DNA of 48,609 bases from Oligoflexia bacterium (GTDB lineage Bacteria; Bdellovibrionota; UBA1018): assembly GCA_903898645.1 (NCBI GenBank), contig CAIUGE010000109.1, forward strand, positions 1-48,609, written 5' to 3'. A program made the translations under genes and the position numbers. Of this stretch, positions 7,871 through 17,971 are shown piece by piece. Below the pieces are notes generated by a model. The model worked only from the letters and a program-made list of their open reading frames with translations. It did not search any database and was not told where the DNA came from. Numbering within the stretch: the first letter of the stretch is position 1; every line of letters begins with the position of its first letter.

Positions 7871-10800
7871 TCAAGGACCAAACTGTGGCGTATAGGTTGT
7901 ATCAGCCCAACAATCAAAACCATCACAAGAACCAGCTGATGACCAGTTTGGAGCACTCACAGTCCCAGTCCACGTACATCCAGCTGATGACTGCCCTGTA
8001 GCATTATACCCCGTAAAGCCTATCACTGCAGTTGCAGTGAAAACTGATGGCGAAAAGCTTATCGATTTCCCTGCAAGAGTAAAAACCCCTCCCGAGAACG
8101 AAGCCCCTATCGCCGCTGCTGCAGCCGCAGTTGTAGTCGTACCCACAGTCGTTCCGCTCACAGCGTACGTTGTAACAGTGTACGTCGAGACGTATGACGA
8201 AGTAATTGTGGACGTTGTCGTATACCCGGCTGTCACCGTTGTCGACACAGAAGGGCACGTAACTAAAGGCGCCTGCTGATTGATCCTCATGGATATTGTT
8301 GGAGACGCTCCTGTACTCGATCCATTAGTAACACTCACAGTTACACTGTACGGCGTAACACTATACGAGCTTGGACTTCCTGTAATCACGCCAGTCGCTA
8401 CATCAACAGTCAATCCTGCAGGCAATGACCCAGAACTCACTGTAAAGCTACATTCATTCACTACCCCGCAGCCTGTCAAAGCAGGAGTCATCGGGGTTAT
8501 AGTAGCCGCTGTCGTGAATGTCACTGACGCTGGCGTATAACTTATTGTTGGAGGTATATCTTTGACAGTAATCGTCAGATTTCCCGACACTGATCCGCCG
8601 CTATTAGAAGCTGAGATCGTGTAGACAAATGCTGTTGTCACTGAATACTCTCCTGGCGTTCCAGTAAACGATAAGACATTCCCTGCAGCTGACTGTGCCA
8701 TGCCCAAGATACCAAAAGCAGGAGACACTGAGAACACGGTTGCACTACTTGCAGCGGTATTCGTTATCGTCAATGTATATGCTGTCCCAGTTGTATACGT
8801 ATACGAACTAAAAGCAGACAGAACTGGGAGAGTGTCATTCACAGTCATCGTAAAGGTGTAGGCCGCAGGAGTTGGATTAGAATTCGATGCGGTTACCGTC
8901 AGCACACTTGTCATGGTAACTGATGGCGTTCCAGTAAATACACCAGTAGCTGTAGAAAAGGCGAGACCCCCAGGCAATGATCCTGAGTACGTATATGATA
9001 CTGGTGTCCCACCTGTACTACTTGGACCAGCACTGGTCATGGCAGTACCCTTAACAAGTGCTGGAATTGTATATGATAAATTTTGTATATGCGCATCAAC
9101 AAGTGTCACCGTCAAGGTCGTACTCACTGGCGAACCAGCAGAATCGTGAGCCGTCACAGTAAAAGTCGTTGCTGTAAAGTTACTTGACACCGCAGGCACA
9201 GCCAAGACCCCTGAAATAACACCTGTCGTTGCCCCGAAACTCAGTCCTGTCACGCTAAAGTTGGTCGAAATAGAATAACTTGTTGCTGTACCACCAGTTG
9301 TTGCTGGCGTATTTGGCGTAATTGTTACTCCATTCGTGTACGCTACAGGATTTGGACTATAGGTAACACTCGCAACAGCTGCATCAAGTACATTCATATT
9401 CAATGTATAGTTTGTTATCCCGCCTGTATTGTAGGCAGTCACAACATAAGGCGTCAATGCCCCAGTAAATGTCGTTGCTGTCCCTGATATCTGTCCTGTT
9501 GAACTCCAACTTAACCCAGTAGGCAAGCTTGGTGAAATGGAGTAACCAAGAGACGTCCCACCTACACCACTTGCAGTCAATGTCATGGTAGACATAGCCG
9601 TACCTTTGGTAATGGTAAAGCTGCTAGGAGTATACGAGAAGGCCTGAGGAGACAGATCAATAACACTGATACCAATAACTGAGTCCGTTGATCCTCCTGA
9701 GTCATAGGCTGTAACAGTATAACTCGTTAAACCTGACAGTGCTCCTGGCGTTCCTGTAATAGCACCGGTTGCGCTCACTACGCCCAGGCCAGCAGGCAAG
9801 GACGTTGTTGAGTAGCTTGTTGCAGCACCCGTAACCGCACCTGTCAAAATAACCGCATTAGGCGTACCGATAGCAACACTTTTTGTATAGGTAACCGGAT
9901 TGCTTGTGTAGGTAAATGTCTGAGGAGGCTGATCAACAACAGCGACAGACACTATGTAGGTTGTCGCCCCACCTGAATCGAGTGCCGTCACTGTATAAGG
10001 CACAGCAGTTCCTCCAGTAAATGTGGTTGCCGTACCAGAAATCGCGCCCGTACTCGTATTAAAAGTCAACGTTGTAGCAGTAAAGTTTGCTGAGATCGAA
10101 TAGCTCGTAGCCGTTCCTCCAGGACCACTGCTGACAGGCGTATTGGAAGCCATGGTTGTACCACGTGTCACAGTAAAAACCTGTGGCGTATACGTGAACG
10201 CCTGAGGCGCTAGATCAACAACATCAATAGTGACAGCGAAGCTTGTTGATCCACCTGTATTATAGGCAGTCACAGTATAAGGCGTCAGTGCCGCTGTAAA
10301 TACCGACGGTGATCCTGTTATCGCGCCTGTTGTGTTATTAATGACTAAGCCAGCTGGAAGAGAACTGATCGAGTAACTCACTGCAGCTCCCAACACACCA
10401 CCAGAAACGATCGGTGTATTTGCCGTAATAGTCGTATTCTTCGTGTACGTCACCGTACTATTTGAGTAGGTGAACGCGCTTGGAGCCAAATCAACAACGT
10501 CAATTGACAATGTATACGATGTTGACCCCCCTGAATTGTACGCAGTCACAGTATAAGGCGTAAACGACCCTGTAAACACTGAAGGTGCACCGGTTATAGC
10601 ACCTGTTGTATTATTTATACTCAATCCTGCTGGCAGAGTTGATATCGAATAACTTGTTGCGATACCTGTTCCACCGCCACTAAGAATAGGCGTATTAGGC
10701 GTAATCGTCATAGTTCTCGTATAGGTCACAGGTCCATTCGAATACACGAAATTCTGGGGAGCAACATCCACAACATTAATAGATATCGTAAACGATTTGC

Positions 10801-13800
10801 TACCACCAGTATTGGATGCCGTCACTGTATAGGGCGTCAAAGAAGCCGTAAATGTTGTCGCCGTTCCTGACAAGACACCTGTTGTAGTATTAAAACTAAG
10901 TCCTGTTGCAGTATAACCTGAAGTTATCGAGTAGCTTGTTGCTGTTCCGCCTGCAGCACCATAGAACTGAGGTGTAAGTGCCGTAATAGCGCTATTTTTT
11001 GTATACGTAATCGTGCTACTTGTGTAACTAAATGTCTGAGGAGCCATGTCATCAAGCGTGATTGTTACAGTTTGTATTACAGGAATGCCAGACGAGTTCG
11101 ATGCAGTCACTGTATAAACAACTGGAGTGCCATAGGACGATGGGGTAGGCGTACCAGTAATAGCAGCAGTAGTTGTATTAAACGTCAATCCAGTAGTTGC
11201 AGTAAAATTAGATGATATGGAATAACTTGTGGCAGTCCCTCCTGCTGGAGCAAGAGTGATCGTATTTGCAGTAATAGCAGAATTCTTTGTGTAGGTAGCA
11301 TTAGGAACAGTGTACGTAAACGCCTTAGGCGCAATATCGTTCACTGTCAGATTCAGAACGCGCGAGACCACAGTCAGACCCCCTGCAGTACAATCAATCG
11401 ATGCCCCAATGGTGTAATTCTGACTCGCTGACACAACACTCGGAGTCCCCGTCAAAGATCCTGTCATCGTGCTCCCTGTTGTCGTATAAATTGATAACCC
11501 AGCAGGCAAAGCCGAACTAACAGAAAATGCTGTCATCGTACAGCCAGAGAATCCACCCACCACCATAACAATCTGATTTGAAGTAATAGCAGATCCTACA
11601 GTATAAACAGGAGCAGGCGTCTGATAATAGAATGCTGGCGAAGGCAAAGCCGCGACCGTCATAGTAATATTAGATGTTGATTGTCCACCCGTATTTGTAG
11701 CAGTTACAGTAAACACAGTCGACCCTTGAGTTATGACTGTACCACCACTCAAAACACCGGTTGTGGTACTAAAAAGCATACCTGCAGGGAGCCCCGAGGA
11801 AACAGAATAGGATATAACCGCACCTCCGCCTCCTGCAAAAACGGGCGAATTCGCTACAATAGGTAAACCCTGTGTATACGTCACTGACGCTGCCGTATAC
11901 GTAAAGTTTGCAGGCGCCTTATCGTTCACAGTAATCGTAAGACTAACTGACTGTGAACCACCCCCACTACTAAATGCTGTCACTGAATAAGCTGTAGCAG
12001 CAGTCACCACACTTGGAGTGCCCGTAATAACGCCCGCTGCAGTCAATGCGAGTCCTGCAGGTAAAGAAGGAGTAATACTGTACGCTGTCGGAGCACCACC
12101 ACCACCTAAGACCGGAGTATTGTTAGTAATTTGAGTACCAACAGTATAAACAGGAAGCGGCACAAGATAACCAGAAAAACCTGGCGCTGCGTCGTTCACA
12201 ATGATCGATATCGTATAACTACCTGATCCACCACTATTAATTGCAGTTACTGTATAGTTCACCGAAACAGTTGACACAAAGACCGATGGCGTCCCCGTAA
12301 TCACACCTGCACTTGTGATACCTAATCCAACTGGAAGAGATGATACTGAGAAACTGACAGGCGCGCCACCTGAAAGACTAGGCGAATTATTTGTAATCAA
12401 TGACCCAACAGTATACGTTGCAGACTGCACTTGATAAGAATTAATAACTGGAGCAATATCATTCACCGTCATAGTGACAGCAGCCGTGATCGACCCACCA
12501 GTATTAGATGCCGTCACCGTATAAACACTAGGAGTCGAAGAAAAGACAGTTGGAGTACCAGCTATAACACCGCTTGTAGCATCGAGAGATAACCCAACAG
12601 GAAGCGATGTGGCCGTGTAGCTGACATGAAGCCCAGTAACAGATGGGGTATTGTTTCCAATTGTACTATTTTTAGTGTACGTAACATTTGCACTCGCATA
12701 ACTAAATCCTGTTGGGACGACATCATTGACTGTGATTGTCACAAGACCTTGAGCAGATCCAGACGGATTCGTCCCAGTCACTGTATAGACAGCCTGAGGA
12801 AGTTGAACCGTCGGCGTTCCACTCATCACACCGGTACTACTATCGATAGCAAGACCAGTAGGAAGACCTGAAGCAGTATAACTCGTAGGCGTCCCACCCG
12901 TCACACTTGGCGTATGATGAGCAATCGCTGTACCTACAGTATAGTTCATTGACCCATAGCTGATAGCAGTAGGCGCAATATCGTTAACGCGAATAGAGAG
13001 CACCGCTTGTGCAGAACCTCCAGAATTCAACCCAGTGATTGTGTAATTTGCTGCAGCATTCGTCGCTACACTTGGCGTCCCCGTCAGCACACCACCTGCT
13101 GTAAGTCCTAACCCAGCAGGCAACGATGTCACACTATAACTTGTCATAGCCCCACCTGCGTTTGATGGAGAATCTGGAGCAATAGCAGAATTCTTTGTAT
13201 ACGTTACTGTCTGAGAAGCATAAACAAGACTCGATGGCGCCTGATCGAAGAGCGTCATTGTAATAGAAGTCGTCAATGAACCACCACTATTAGTTGCCGT
13301 GACCGTATACACAACAGGAGAACTGGATGTAAATGCAGTTGGGGTACCACTCAAAATACCGCTTACACTCCCCAAAGTAAGACCAGTAGGCAACGCAGGA
13401 CTCACACTGTAGGCGACGACAGTCCCAGTGACACTTGGCGTATTACTTGGAATTGTGGTCTGTTTTGTATAGGTAACATTGGCTGATGCATACGAAAATA
13501 ACGATGGAGCAACATCATTAATATCAATGACAAGCGCATGTGTCGTCGTTCCACCAGGACCCGTTGCAGTCACAGTCACCGTATACACCTGCATCACTCC
13601 AGCAGATACAATTGTCGGCGTCCCACTCAGCACACCTGTCGAACTATTAATAACAAGCCCTGTAGGCAGAGCAGTCGAGGAGTATGATGTCACAACCCCA
13701 CTCACAGTAGGTGCATCCGGAGTACCAGCAGCTAAGCGGGTAAAAATAGCAGGTTCAATTGCATAGAGCAAATTCGATGGCGCTGCGGGAGCTGCAACTG

Positions 13801-14761
13801 ATAAATCAATAACAAAAATCGAATACCCAGTACTACCAGCTGCAGTCACTGTTAGACTCTGCGTTATATTGGATGTTGGTGTTCCGCTCAACGTACATGT
13901 TGAAGCGCCCAGAGAAAGACCCGAAGGCAACGATGTGCTTGAAGTACAGCTCGTTATCACGCCGCCGTAATTAGTAAAAGCAGTACTTGAAGAAATGTTT
14001 GAAGACATGTTGACGCTTTGTGTATAAGCAGCTGTAGATGACAAGCTTGGCGTCCCATAATGAAAATTGTTCGCACTCCCAATCGCAGGAGGAGCCACTT
14101 CAACAACAATAGTAATCGAGACAATAGAAGTACCCGACACATTGGATGCGATGATATTATACTGCGTCGCACTTGACACAGCGGTTGGCGTCCCAGTTAT
14201 TTCACATGTCGTAGCATTCAAAGACAAGCCAGTAGGCAACGCTGGAACTGACGAACACGACGTAATTGCATTACCGCTATTCGTAAAGACAATCGGACCA
14301 CCAGAAAGTCCAATATTCTGACCCTGAGCAAAGGTAAATGATGTGACTGCAGCCGCCAATGACGGACTACCAGCTGTAACAACAATGTTAAATTTTACAA
14401 GAACATCCTGTGAAGGACCAGACACAGTCAATGTGTAATTCACAGCTGCCTGAGCTAGCACTGGCGTCCCAGTGATACCACACGTCGTAGCATCAAGCGA
14501 AAGCCCCTCAGGTAAGGCGGGAGAAATAACACAGTTCTTAATGGAACCGTTATTCTTAGCCGGCGTCACATTCACAGGGACACCAACCAGGTACACCTGA
14601 TCAGGAATCGTTATAGCTGCCGTCTCCGTCTCTGATGCGATAACGCGATTAAGAGCATCGGTATTATTTGCCTTGATCTTACAGCCCTGAGCTATGAGGA
14701 GCGCGCCGCAAAAAACAAGTTTAGTTATAACTCTATTATTTAAAATATTTTTCTTAAGCAT
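7871..14761 (-). CDS. Giant He_PIG-repeat surface lipoprotein (2296 aa)
   Basis: The N-terminus is basic then hydrophobic and reaches Cys27 in IAQGC, a slightly irregular lipobox, so it is probably lipid-anchored and secreted. The rest is about 23 copies of a roughly 80-90-residue Ig-like unit of the putative-Ig (He_PIG) type, each with a core like LPAGLSINNTTGAITGTP and a Y-T-V-T-A-N-S-G-G strand. Composition is very rich in Ser, Thr, Ala, Val and Gly. Repeats 1-3 carry a Cys pair around the LP-x-GL core; nearly all later ones lack Cys, and Cys returns at the C-terminus (SCDGFDCW). The start has a GAGGAG ribosome binding site 6 nt upstream and its own promoter. It resembles an adhesin or stalk protein; ligand unknown. 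Confidence 0.85.
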   Translation of the reverse strand: MLKKNILNNRVITKLVFCGALLIAQGCKIKANNTDALNRVIASETETAAITIPDQVYLVGVPVNVTPAKNNGSIKNCVISPALPEGLSLDATTCGITGTPVLAQAAVNYTLTVSGPSQDVLVKFNIVVTAGSPSLAAAVTSFTFAQGQNIGLSGGPIVFTNSGNAITSCSSVPALPTGLSLNATTCEITGTPTAVSSATQYNIIASNVSGTSIVSITIVVEVAPPAIGSANNFHYGTPSLSSTAAYTQSVNMSSNISSSTAFTNYGGVITSCTSSTSLPSGLSLGASTCTLSGTPTSNITQSLTVTAAGSTGYSIFVIDLSVAAPAAPSNLLYAIEPAIFTRLAAGTPDAPTVSGVVTSYSSTALPTGLVINSSTGVLSGTPTIVSAGVMQVYTVTVTATGPGGTTTHALVIDINDVAPSLFSYASANVTYTKQTTIPSNTPSVTGTVVAYSVSPALPTGLTLGSVSGILSGTPTAFTSSSPVVYTVTATNSGGSLTTSITMTLFDQAPSSLVYASQTVTYTKNSAIAPDSPSNAGGAMTSYSVTSLPAGLGLTAGGVLTGTPSVATNAAANYTITGLNSGGSAQAVLSIRVNDIAPTAISYGSMNYTVGTAIAHHTPSVTGGTPTSYTASGLPTGLAIDSSTGVMSGTPTVQLPQAVYTVTGTNPSGSAQGLVTITVNDVVPTGFSYASANVTYTKNSTIGNNTPSVTGLHVSYTATSLPVGLSLDATSGVIAGTPTVFSSTPSVYTVTASNTGGSITAAVTMTVNDIAPVINSYQVQSATYTVGSLITNNSPSLSGGAPVSFSVSSLPVGLGITSAGVITGTPSVFVSTVSVNYTVTAINSGGSGSYTISIIVNDAAPGFSGYLVPLPVYTVGTQITNNTPVLGGGGAPTAYSITPSLPAGLALTAAGVITGTPSVVTAATAYSVTAFSSGGGSQSVSLTITVNDKAPANFTYTAASVTYTQGLPIVANSPVFAGGGGAVISYSVSSGLPAGMLFSTTTGVLSGGTVITQGSTVFTVTATNTGGQSTSNITMTVAALPSPAFYYQTPAPVYTVGSAITSNQIVMVVGGFSGCTMTAFSVSSALPAGLSIYTTTGSTMTGSLTGTPSVVSASQNYTIGASIDCTAGGLTVVSRVLNLTVNDIAPKAFTYTVPNATYTKNSAITANTITLAPAGGTATSYSISSNFTATTGLTFNTTTAAITGTPTPSSYGTPVVYTVTASNSSGIPVIQTVTITLDDMAPQTFSYTSSTITYTKNSAITALTPQFYGAAGGTATSYSITSGYTATGLSFNTTTGVLSGTATTFTASLTPYTVTASNTGGSKSFTISINVVDVAPQNFVYSNGPVTYTRTMTITPNTPILSGGGTGIATSYSISTLPAGLSINNTTGAITGAPSVFTGSFTPYTVTAYNSGGSTSYTLSIDVVDLAPSAFTYSNSTVTYTKNTTITANTPIVSGGVLGAAVSYSISSLPAGLVINNTTGAITGSPSVFTAALTPYTVTAYNTGGSTSFAVTIDVVDLAPQAFTYTPQVFTVTRGTTMASNTPVSSGPGGTATSYSISANFTATTLTFNTSTGAISGTATTFTGGTAVPYTVTALDSGGATTYIVSVAVVDQPPQTFTYTSNPVTYTKSVAIGTPNAVILTGAVTGAATSYSTTSLPAGLGVVSATGAITGTPGALSGLTSYTVTAYDSGGSTDSVIGISVIDLSPQAFSYTPSSFTITKGTAMSTMTLTASGVGGTSLGYSISPSLPTGLSWSSTGQISGTATTFTGALTPYVVTAYNTGGITNYTLNMNVLDAAVASVTYSPNPVAYTNGVTITPNTPATTGGTATSYSISTNFSVTGLSFGATTGVISGVLAVPAVSSNFTATTFTVTAHDSAGSPVSTTLTVTLVDAHIQNLSYTIPALVKGTAMTSAGPSSTGGTPVSYTYSGSLPGGLAFSTATGVFTGTPSVTMTSVLTVTASNSNPTPAAYTFTMTVNDTLPVLSAFSSYTYTTGTAYTLTITNTAASSATVFSVSPAFGILGMAQSAAGNVLSFTGTPGEYSVTTAFVYTISASNSGGSVSGNLTITVKDIPPTISYTPASVTFTTAATITPMTPALTGCGVVNECSFTVSSGSLPAGLTVDVATGVITGSPSSYSVTPYSVTVSVTNGSSTGASPTISMRINQQAPLVTCPSVSTTVTAGYTTTSTITSSYVSTYTVTTYAVSGTTVGTTTTAAAAAAIGASFSGGVFTLAGKSISFSPSVFTATAVIGFTGYNATGQSSAGCTWTGTVSAPNWSSAGSCDGFDCWADTTYTPQFGP
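8280..14600 (-). repeat. Array of about 23 protein-level Ig-like (He_PIG) repeats
   Basis: Within the giant lipoprotein gene I counted 23 occurrences of the pattern S-x-LP-x-GL (or a decayed form such as NFTATTGL) followed 8-14 residues later by G-x-I/L-x-G-T-P/A. Units are joined by a linker ending in DIAP or DLAP and restart with a Y-T-x-x-x-V-T-Y-T-K-N pattern. Copies differ enough that the DNA is not simply tandem, yet neighbouring units 14-17 are closest to one another, suggesting repeated duplication and drift. The count is by eye. Confidence 0.75.
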
Positions 14762-14791
14762 AAATTACTCCTCAATAACGTTCCACTACTT

Positions 14792-14820
14792 ATCGTACGA
14801 ATACTCATTTTTCTTGTCAA
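14792..14820 (-). promoter_or_regulatory. Sigma-70-type promoter for the giant lipoprotein gene
   Basis: Minus strand: a perfect -35 box TTGACA at 14820-14815, a 17-nt spacer, and a -10 box TACGAT (4 of 6) at 14797-14792. It lies in the 96-bp gap after the NHL lipoprotein gene and about 30 nt before the start codon, leaving room for the GAGGAG ribosome binding site. The giant gene can therefore be transcribed on its own. Confidence 0.6.
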
Positions 14821-14857
14821 CTATTTGAACGAATGTCGCATTTTACTACATATGTCA

Positions 14858-17857
14858 TTACGGACTCAGTCGCACGATACGATTATTTGCAGGATCTGCA
14901 ATAAGAAGAACCTGACTATTACTTAAAGTCGGATCAAAACCAAGAATCATGCCTGCCGGCGTGTTAAAATTGACATCAAGCTGACCAGGTGCAGCAGAAC
15001 CTGACGTCAACCATGTTTTAGTTCCAAAACTATCTGCGTAACAATTCGCACCAGAAGTCGCACACTTCCCTTGCCACCCATTCACTGCGCCATTTGTTGC
15101 AGCACGCACAATACGCGAATTACCAGTGTCTGCAATATACAAAGTCGTATCATTCATATCAACAGCAAGAGCGCTTGGTCCATAAAATCGGCCCACAACT
15201 GTCGAAGCTGCGCAGGAAGTAAGGCTAGCGGTACTCCATCCAGCAGTATTCACATTATTTGTACCAATATAGCCCTCATATGAATACCCATTAGCTATGG
15301 AAAATTTTTGAATAATATTACATAATCCATCAGTAATATAAATATAAGAATTATTTAAAGCAATTCCAATCGGCTTGTAAAGCACCACCTGTGGCAATAC
15401 CCCTGTCCTTTTTTCTCCAGGATAGAAAGAAAACTGCGATCCCGTCAATGTAACGCCAAACGATTGGTATGCATAATTTGAATTTGTCGAACAAAATCCA
15501 GAACAGTAACTCACACCGCTTGATTGCGACACCGAACCCGCTCCAATCCAGCCAGTATGAGTAATACTACTATTTATTGTGACCGAGTATACTTGCACTG
15601 CAGCCAAACCACCATCAACGACATACAGTAAACCATTCAGATAACGAATAGCAGTTGGCTTGTTTAACCCTCCCGTTGCAGCAGACGTGGTCGTTGTATA
15701 AACTAAAGAAACCATACTCCATCCTGTCGTGACACCGCTAGGATAGAGAGCGCCATAAGAACCAGCGTAGATACCCGTCGAAGCATTGATCCGCACAATA
15801 GTATTGCTTCCCTGATCAATAGCATAAAGATAGGCAGCACCATCGTTTGTGATACTTACAAGATTCTTATATGCACCAGAAATCGAATAAGCAGACTGAA
15901 TAAGACTACTTTCAGTCCAGCCTGTTGTTACACCAGCCCCAGTCACTCCGACTGATCCAGCATAATTTCCATTTAAAAATCTTGTCACCCCATAAGGCGT
16001 GACCGCATAAAGATACTCGCCCAAGATTGTAATATCCTTAGGCGAAAAAGACGATACCGAACCCCCCGCCGTCGTTGCAATCGCATAGCCCCCCGTACAC
16101 CATCCACTCGATAGCGAAAAGGTACTCAGTAATGTACACAAACTACCTGCAATACTACTACTTGTTGCCAATCCCAACCAGCTTGCCTGCAGAAACCCAA
16201 GCCTCACTGTTGTCGTAACTGCAACAACTTGATTCCCTTGCTTAAATAGTACAGAAACACTATACACGCTCGGCGAAGACGCCTGCGTTGCAACACCAGA
16301 TATAGCTCCACTTGATGCAGTTATACTCAGCCCTGCAGGCAACCCTCCAGGAACCGAAAACACTTTACTAGTAACAGAAAAAGATGCACTTATTGATGGC
16401 ATCAGATAAAATGGTGCACCCACCAAAGAATTCGACACACTATATGTCACCAATGGCGGCTGCAAGTACTGCGGCACACTCACCCCAGTACTATAGTTGA
16501 TCACTGTTGATGTGTTTGAAGCAATCACTGGGGCATTTAAACCTGCCGCACTCTGCAACTGCGCTCCATAACCACTCATCGATGATGCATCCATTGCATT
16601 TGCAGCCGATTGCGCTATGTTTTGTGCATTTGATGGATTTGCTGCAACCGCTGCAGCCGTTACAGAGCACGAAAGATTGACCAGAGACCCTGAAACGCTC
16701 GAAATATTCCCCAAGCCCATCACCGCGCCAGCTGCCACCTGACCACTCATTGACGCATTGGCTCCAATAAGACTATTTGTGATGGTTCCAGAAAAAAGCG
16801 CAGCACTTGCACTATCTGTCACCACGCTGCTTGTCCCCGAAACAAGCCCTGCAGCCAAAGATTGCGTCAAAGCAGAGTGCTGAGCAGACGGCGCCGAAAC
16901 CATCATCATCCCCATAGCATTTGATGCAACACTACTTGCAATACTTGCCTGCTGATTTTGAGACAATGAACCAAAATACCCCAACGAGCCTGACACCCCT
17001 GTACCAACAGCCTGCACAAAATACGGAGCATTGCCTGATGGCACCATACTAAAAACGGTCTGCAAGCAATTACTTGTAATACTCGATGTCACTGCAGCAA
17101 TAGACGCCAAAGAAATCGACGGCACATTTGCCAAAGCGGCTGTTACCATCAGAGACTGTCCCCCTAGGATGGAAGCTGCAATAGACGACGAAACAGGCAA
17201 AGCAACGGCTGCATAGGCGCCTCCTGATGCAATAGCAGGCAAATAGGTAGCCGCTGACCCAGGAGCTTGAGCGACAGCACTATTCGCAACAGCCGCACTC
17301 ATGCTCATCACTCCTGATGCATAAGAAGCAGAAGTTAATCCCGTCATCGTGACACTTGCAGTTGCTGTATAATTGATAGCAGCAAGCGCGCTGACATGCT
17401 GTGATTCACTCAAAGCAGCTATCGCGGGTACCGTTTGATCAAAACTCAAGTCTCCAAGTGCACCCGCAACAACTCCCATAACTAACAAGCGAGACGCATC
17501 ATCAACAAGACCAAGACTCCCAATCGCCTGAAAAGCGCCCCCTGCCATAGCAGGCAGGATCGACGAGACTGTAAGAGCATGGCGAATTTTTGGCTGAACC
17601 AGCACCTGATGCATAGCATTGAGAGTAAAACCGGATTCGTTACCAGAACTTGACTCAGCACTACTAGCAATAATCGCAGCCTGTGACTGCGTTAACCCAC
17701 CTGTCAAAAGTCTTGCCTGTAAATTACTCCCCAAGGTTGATGTGAGATCAAGGCTCAAGGTCCCTGACGTCCCTGCTGACTGGGAAGAAACAGATGTTTG
17801 CGTTTTTGACGTCAAACATCCAGTGAGCAATACAATGGCAGATAAAAATAGTTTCAT
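14858..17857 (-). CDS. NHL-repeat lipoprotein with one He_PIG domain (999 aa)
   Basis: The start is ATG at 17857, seven nt after an AGAGG ribosome binding site; an ATG six codons earlier would contain that site and is rejected. MKLFLSAIVLLTGC ends in a clean lipobox (LTGC), so it is a lipoprotein. Residues about 20-470 are an Ala/Ser/Gly-rich helical region without a known domain. One He_PIG unit follows (GLPAGLSITASSGAISG). The last 400 residues hold five or six NHL-type beta-propeller strands such as PTAIRYLNGLLYVVD, ALAVDMNDTTLYIADTGNSR and LIADPANNRIVRLSP, each separated by a segment containing GW. It precedes the giant He_PIG lipoprotein and shares its Ig-like module, which suggests a joint envelope role. 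Ligand unknown. Confidence 0.82.
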   Translation of the reverse strand: MKLFLSAIVLLTGCLTSKTQTSVSSQSAGTSGTLSLDLTSTLGSNLQARLLTGGLTQSQAAIIASSAESSSGNESGFTLNAMHQVLVQPKIRHALTVSSILPAMAGGAFQAIGSLGLVDDASRLLVMGVVAGALGDLSFDQTVPAIAALSESQHVSALAAINYTATASVTMTGLTSASYASGVMSMSAAVANSAVAQAPGSAATYLPAIASGGAYAAVALPVSSSIAASILGGQSLMVTAALANVPSISLASIAAVTSSITSNCLQTVFSMVPSGNAPYFVQAVGTGVSGSLGYFGSLSQNQQASIASSVASNAMGMMMVSAPSAQHSALTQSLAAGLVSGTSSVVTDSASAALFSGTITNSLIGANASMSGQVAAGAVMGLGNISSVSGSLVNLSCSVTAAAVAANPSNAQNIAQSAANAMDASSMSGYGAQLQSAAGLNAPVIASNTSTVINYSTGVSVPQYLQPPLVTYSVSNSLVGAPFYLMPSISASFSVTSKVFSVPGGLPAGLSITASSGAISGVATQASSPSVYSVSVLFKQGNQVVAVTTTVRLGFLQASWLGLATSSSIAGSLCTLLSTFSLSSGWCTGGYAIATTAGGSVSSFSPKDITILGEYLYAVTPYGVTRFLNGNYAGSVGVTGAGVTTGWTESSLIQSAYSISGAYKNLVSITNDGAAYLYAIDQGSNTIVRINASTGIYAGSYGALYPSGVTTGWSMVSLVYTTTTSAATGGLNKPTAIRYLNGLLYVVDGGLAAVQVYSVTINSSITHTGWIGAGSVSQSSGVSYCSGFCSTNSNYAYQSFGVTLTGSQFSFYPGEKRTGVLPQVVLYKPIGIALNNSYIYITDGLCNIIQKFSIANGYSYEGYIGTNNVNTAGWSTASLTSCAASTVVGRFYGPSALAVDMNDTTLYIADTGNSRIVRAATNGAVNGWQGKCATSGANCYADSFGTKTWLTSGSAAPGQLDVNFNTPAGMILGFDPTLSNSQVLLIADPANNRIVRLSP

Positions 17858-17868
17858 ACATGCGCCTC

Positions 17869-17897
17869 TGCACATAGAATAGTCGATTGTTTATATT
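17869..17897 (+). promoter_or_regulatory. Candidate promoter for the pilin-like genes
   Basis: Plus strand: TGCACA (4 of 6) at 17869-17874, a 17-nt spacer, and TATATT (5 of 6) at 17892-17897, about 75 nt before the first pilin-like gene. On the opposite strand of the same AT-rich gap a perfect TTGACA (17912-17907) could be the -35 of the NHL lipoprotein gene, but its best -10 (AACAAT, 15-nt spacer) is poorly spaced. Confidence 0.3.
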
Positions 17898-17971
17898 TTA
17901 AAAATGTGTCAATACTACCACACAGGAAAATTACCCCTCAGGCGTTCCCCTTCCCGCACCGAGAGAAGAAC

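Noticed and set aside
7661-7939. A 92-codon plus-strand frame between the thioesterase and the giant lipoprotein gene
   Set aside because: It is the antisense of the coupled 55-aa membrane protein and of the 3' end of the giant gene; no ribosome binding site or domain is visible.
7871-14761. Possible CRISPR or simple DNA tandem array in the repeat gene
   Set aside because: The periodicity is at protein level, about 80-90 codons with variable DNA, inside one open frame; there are no short identical repeats with spacers.
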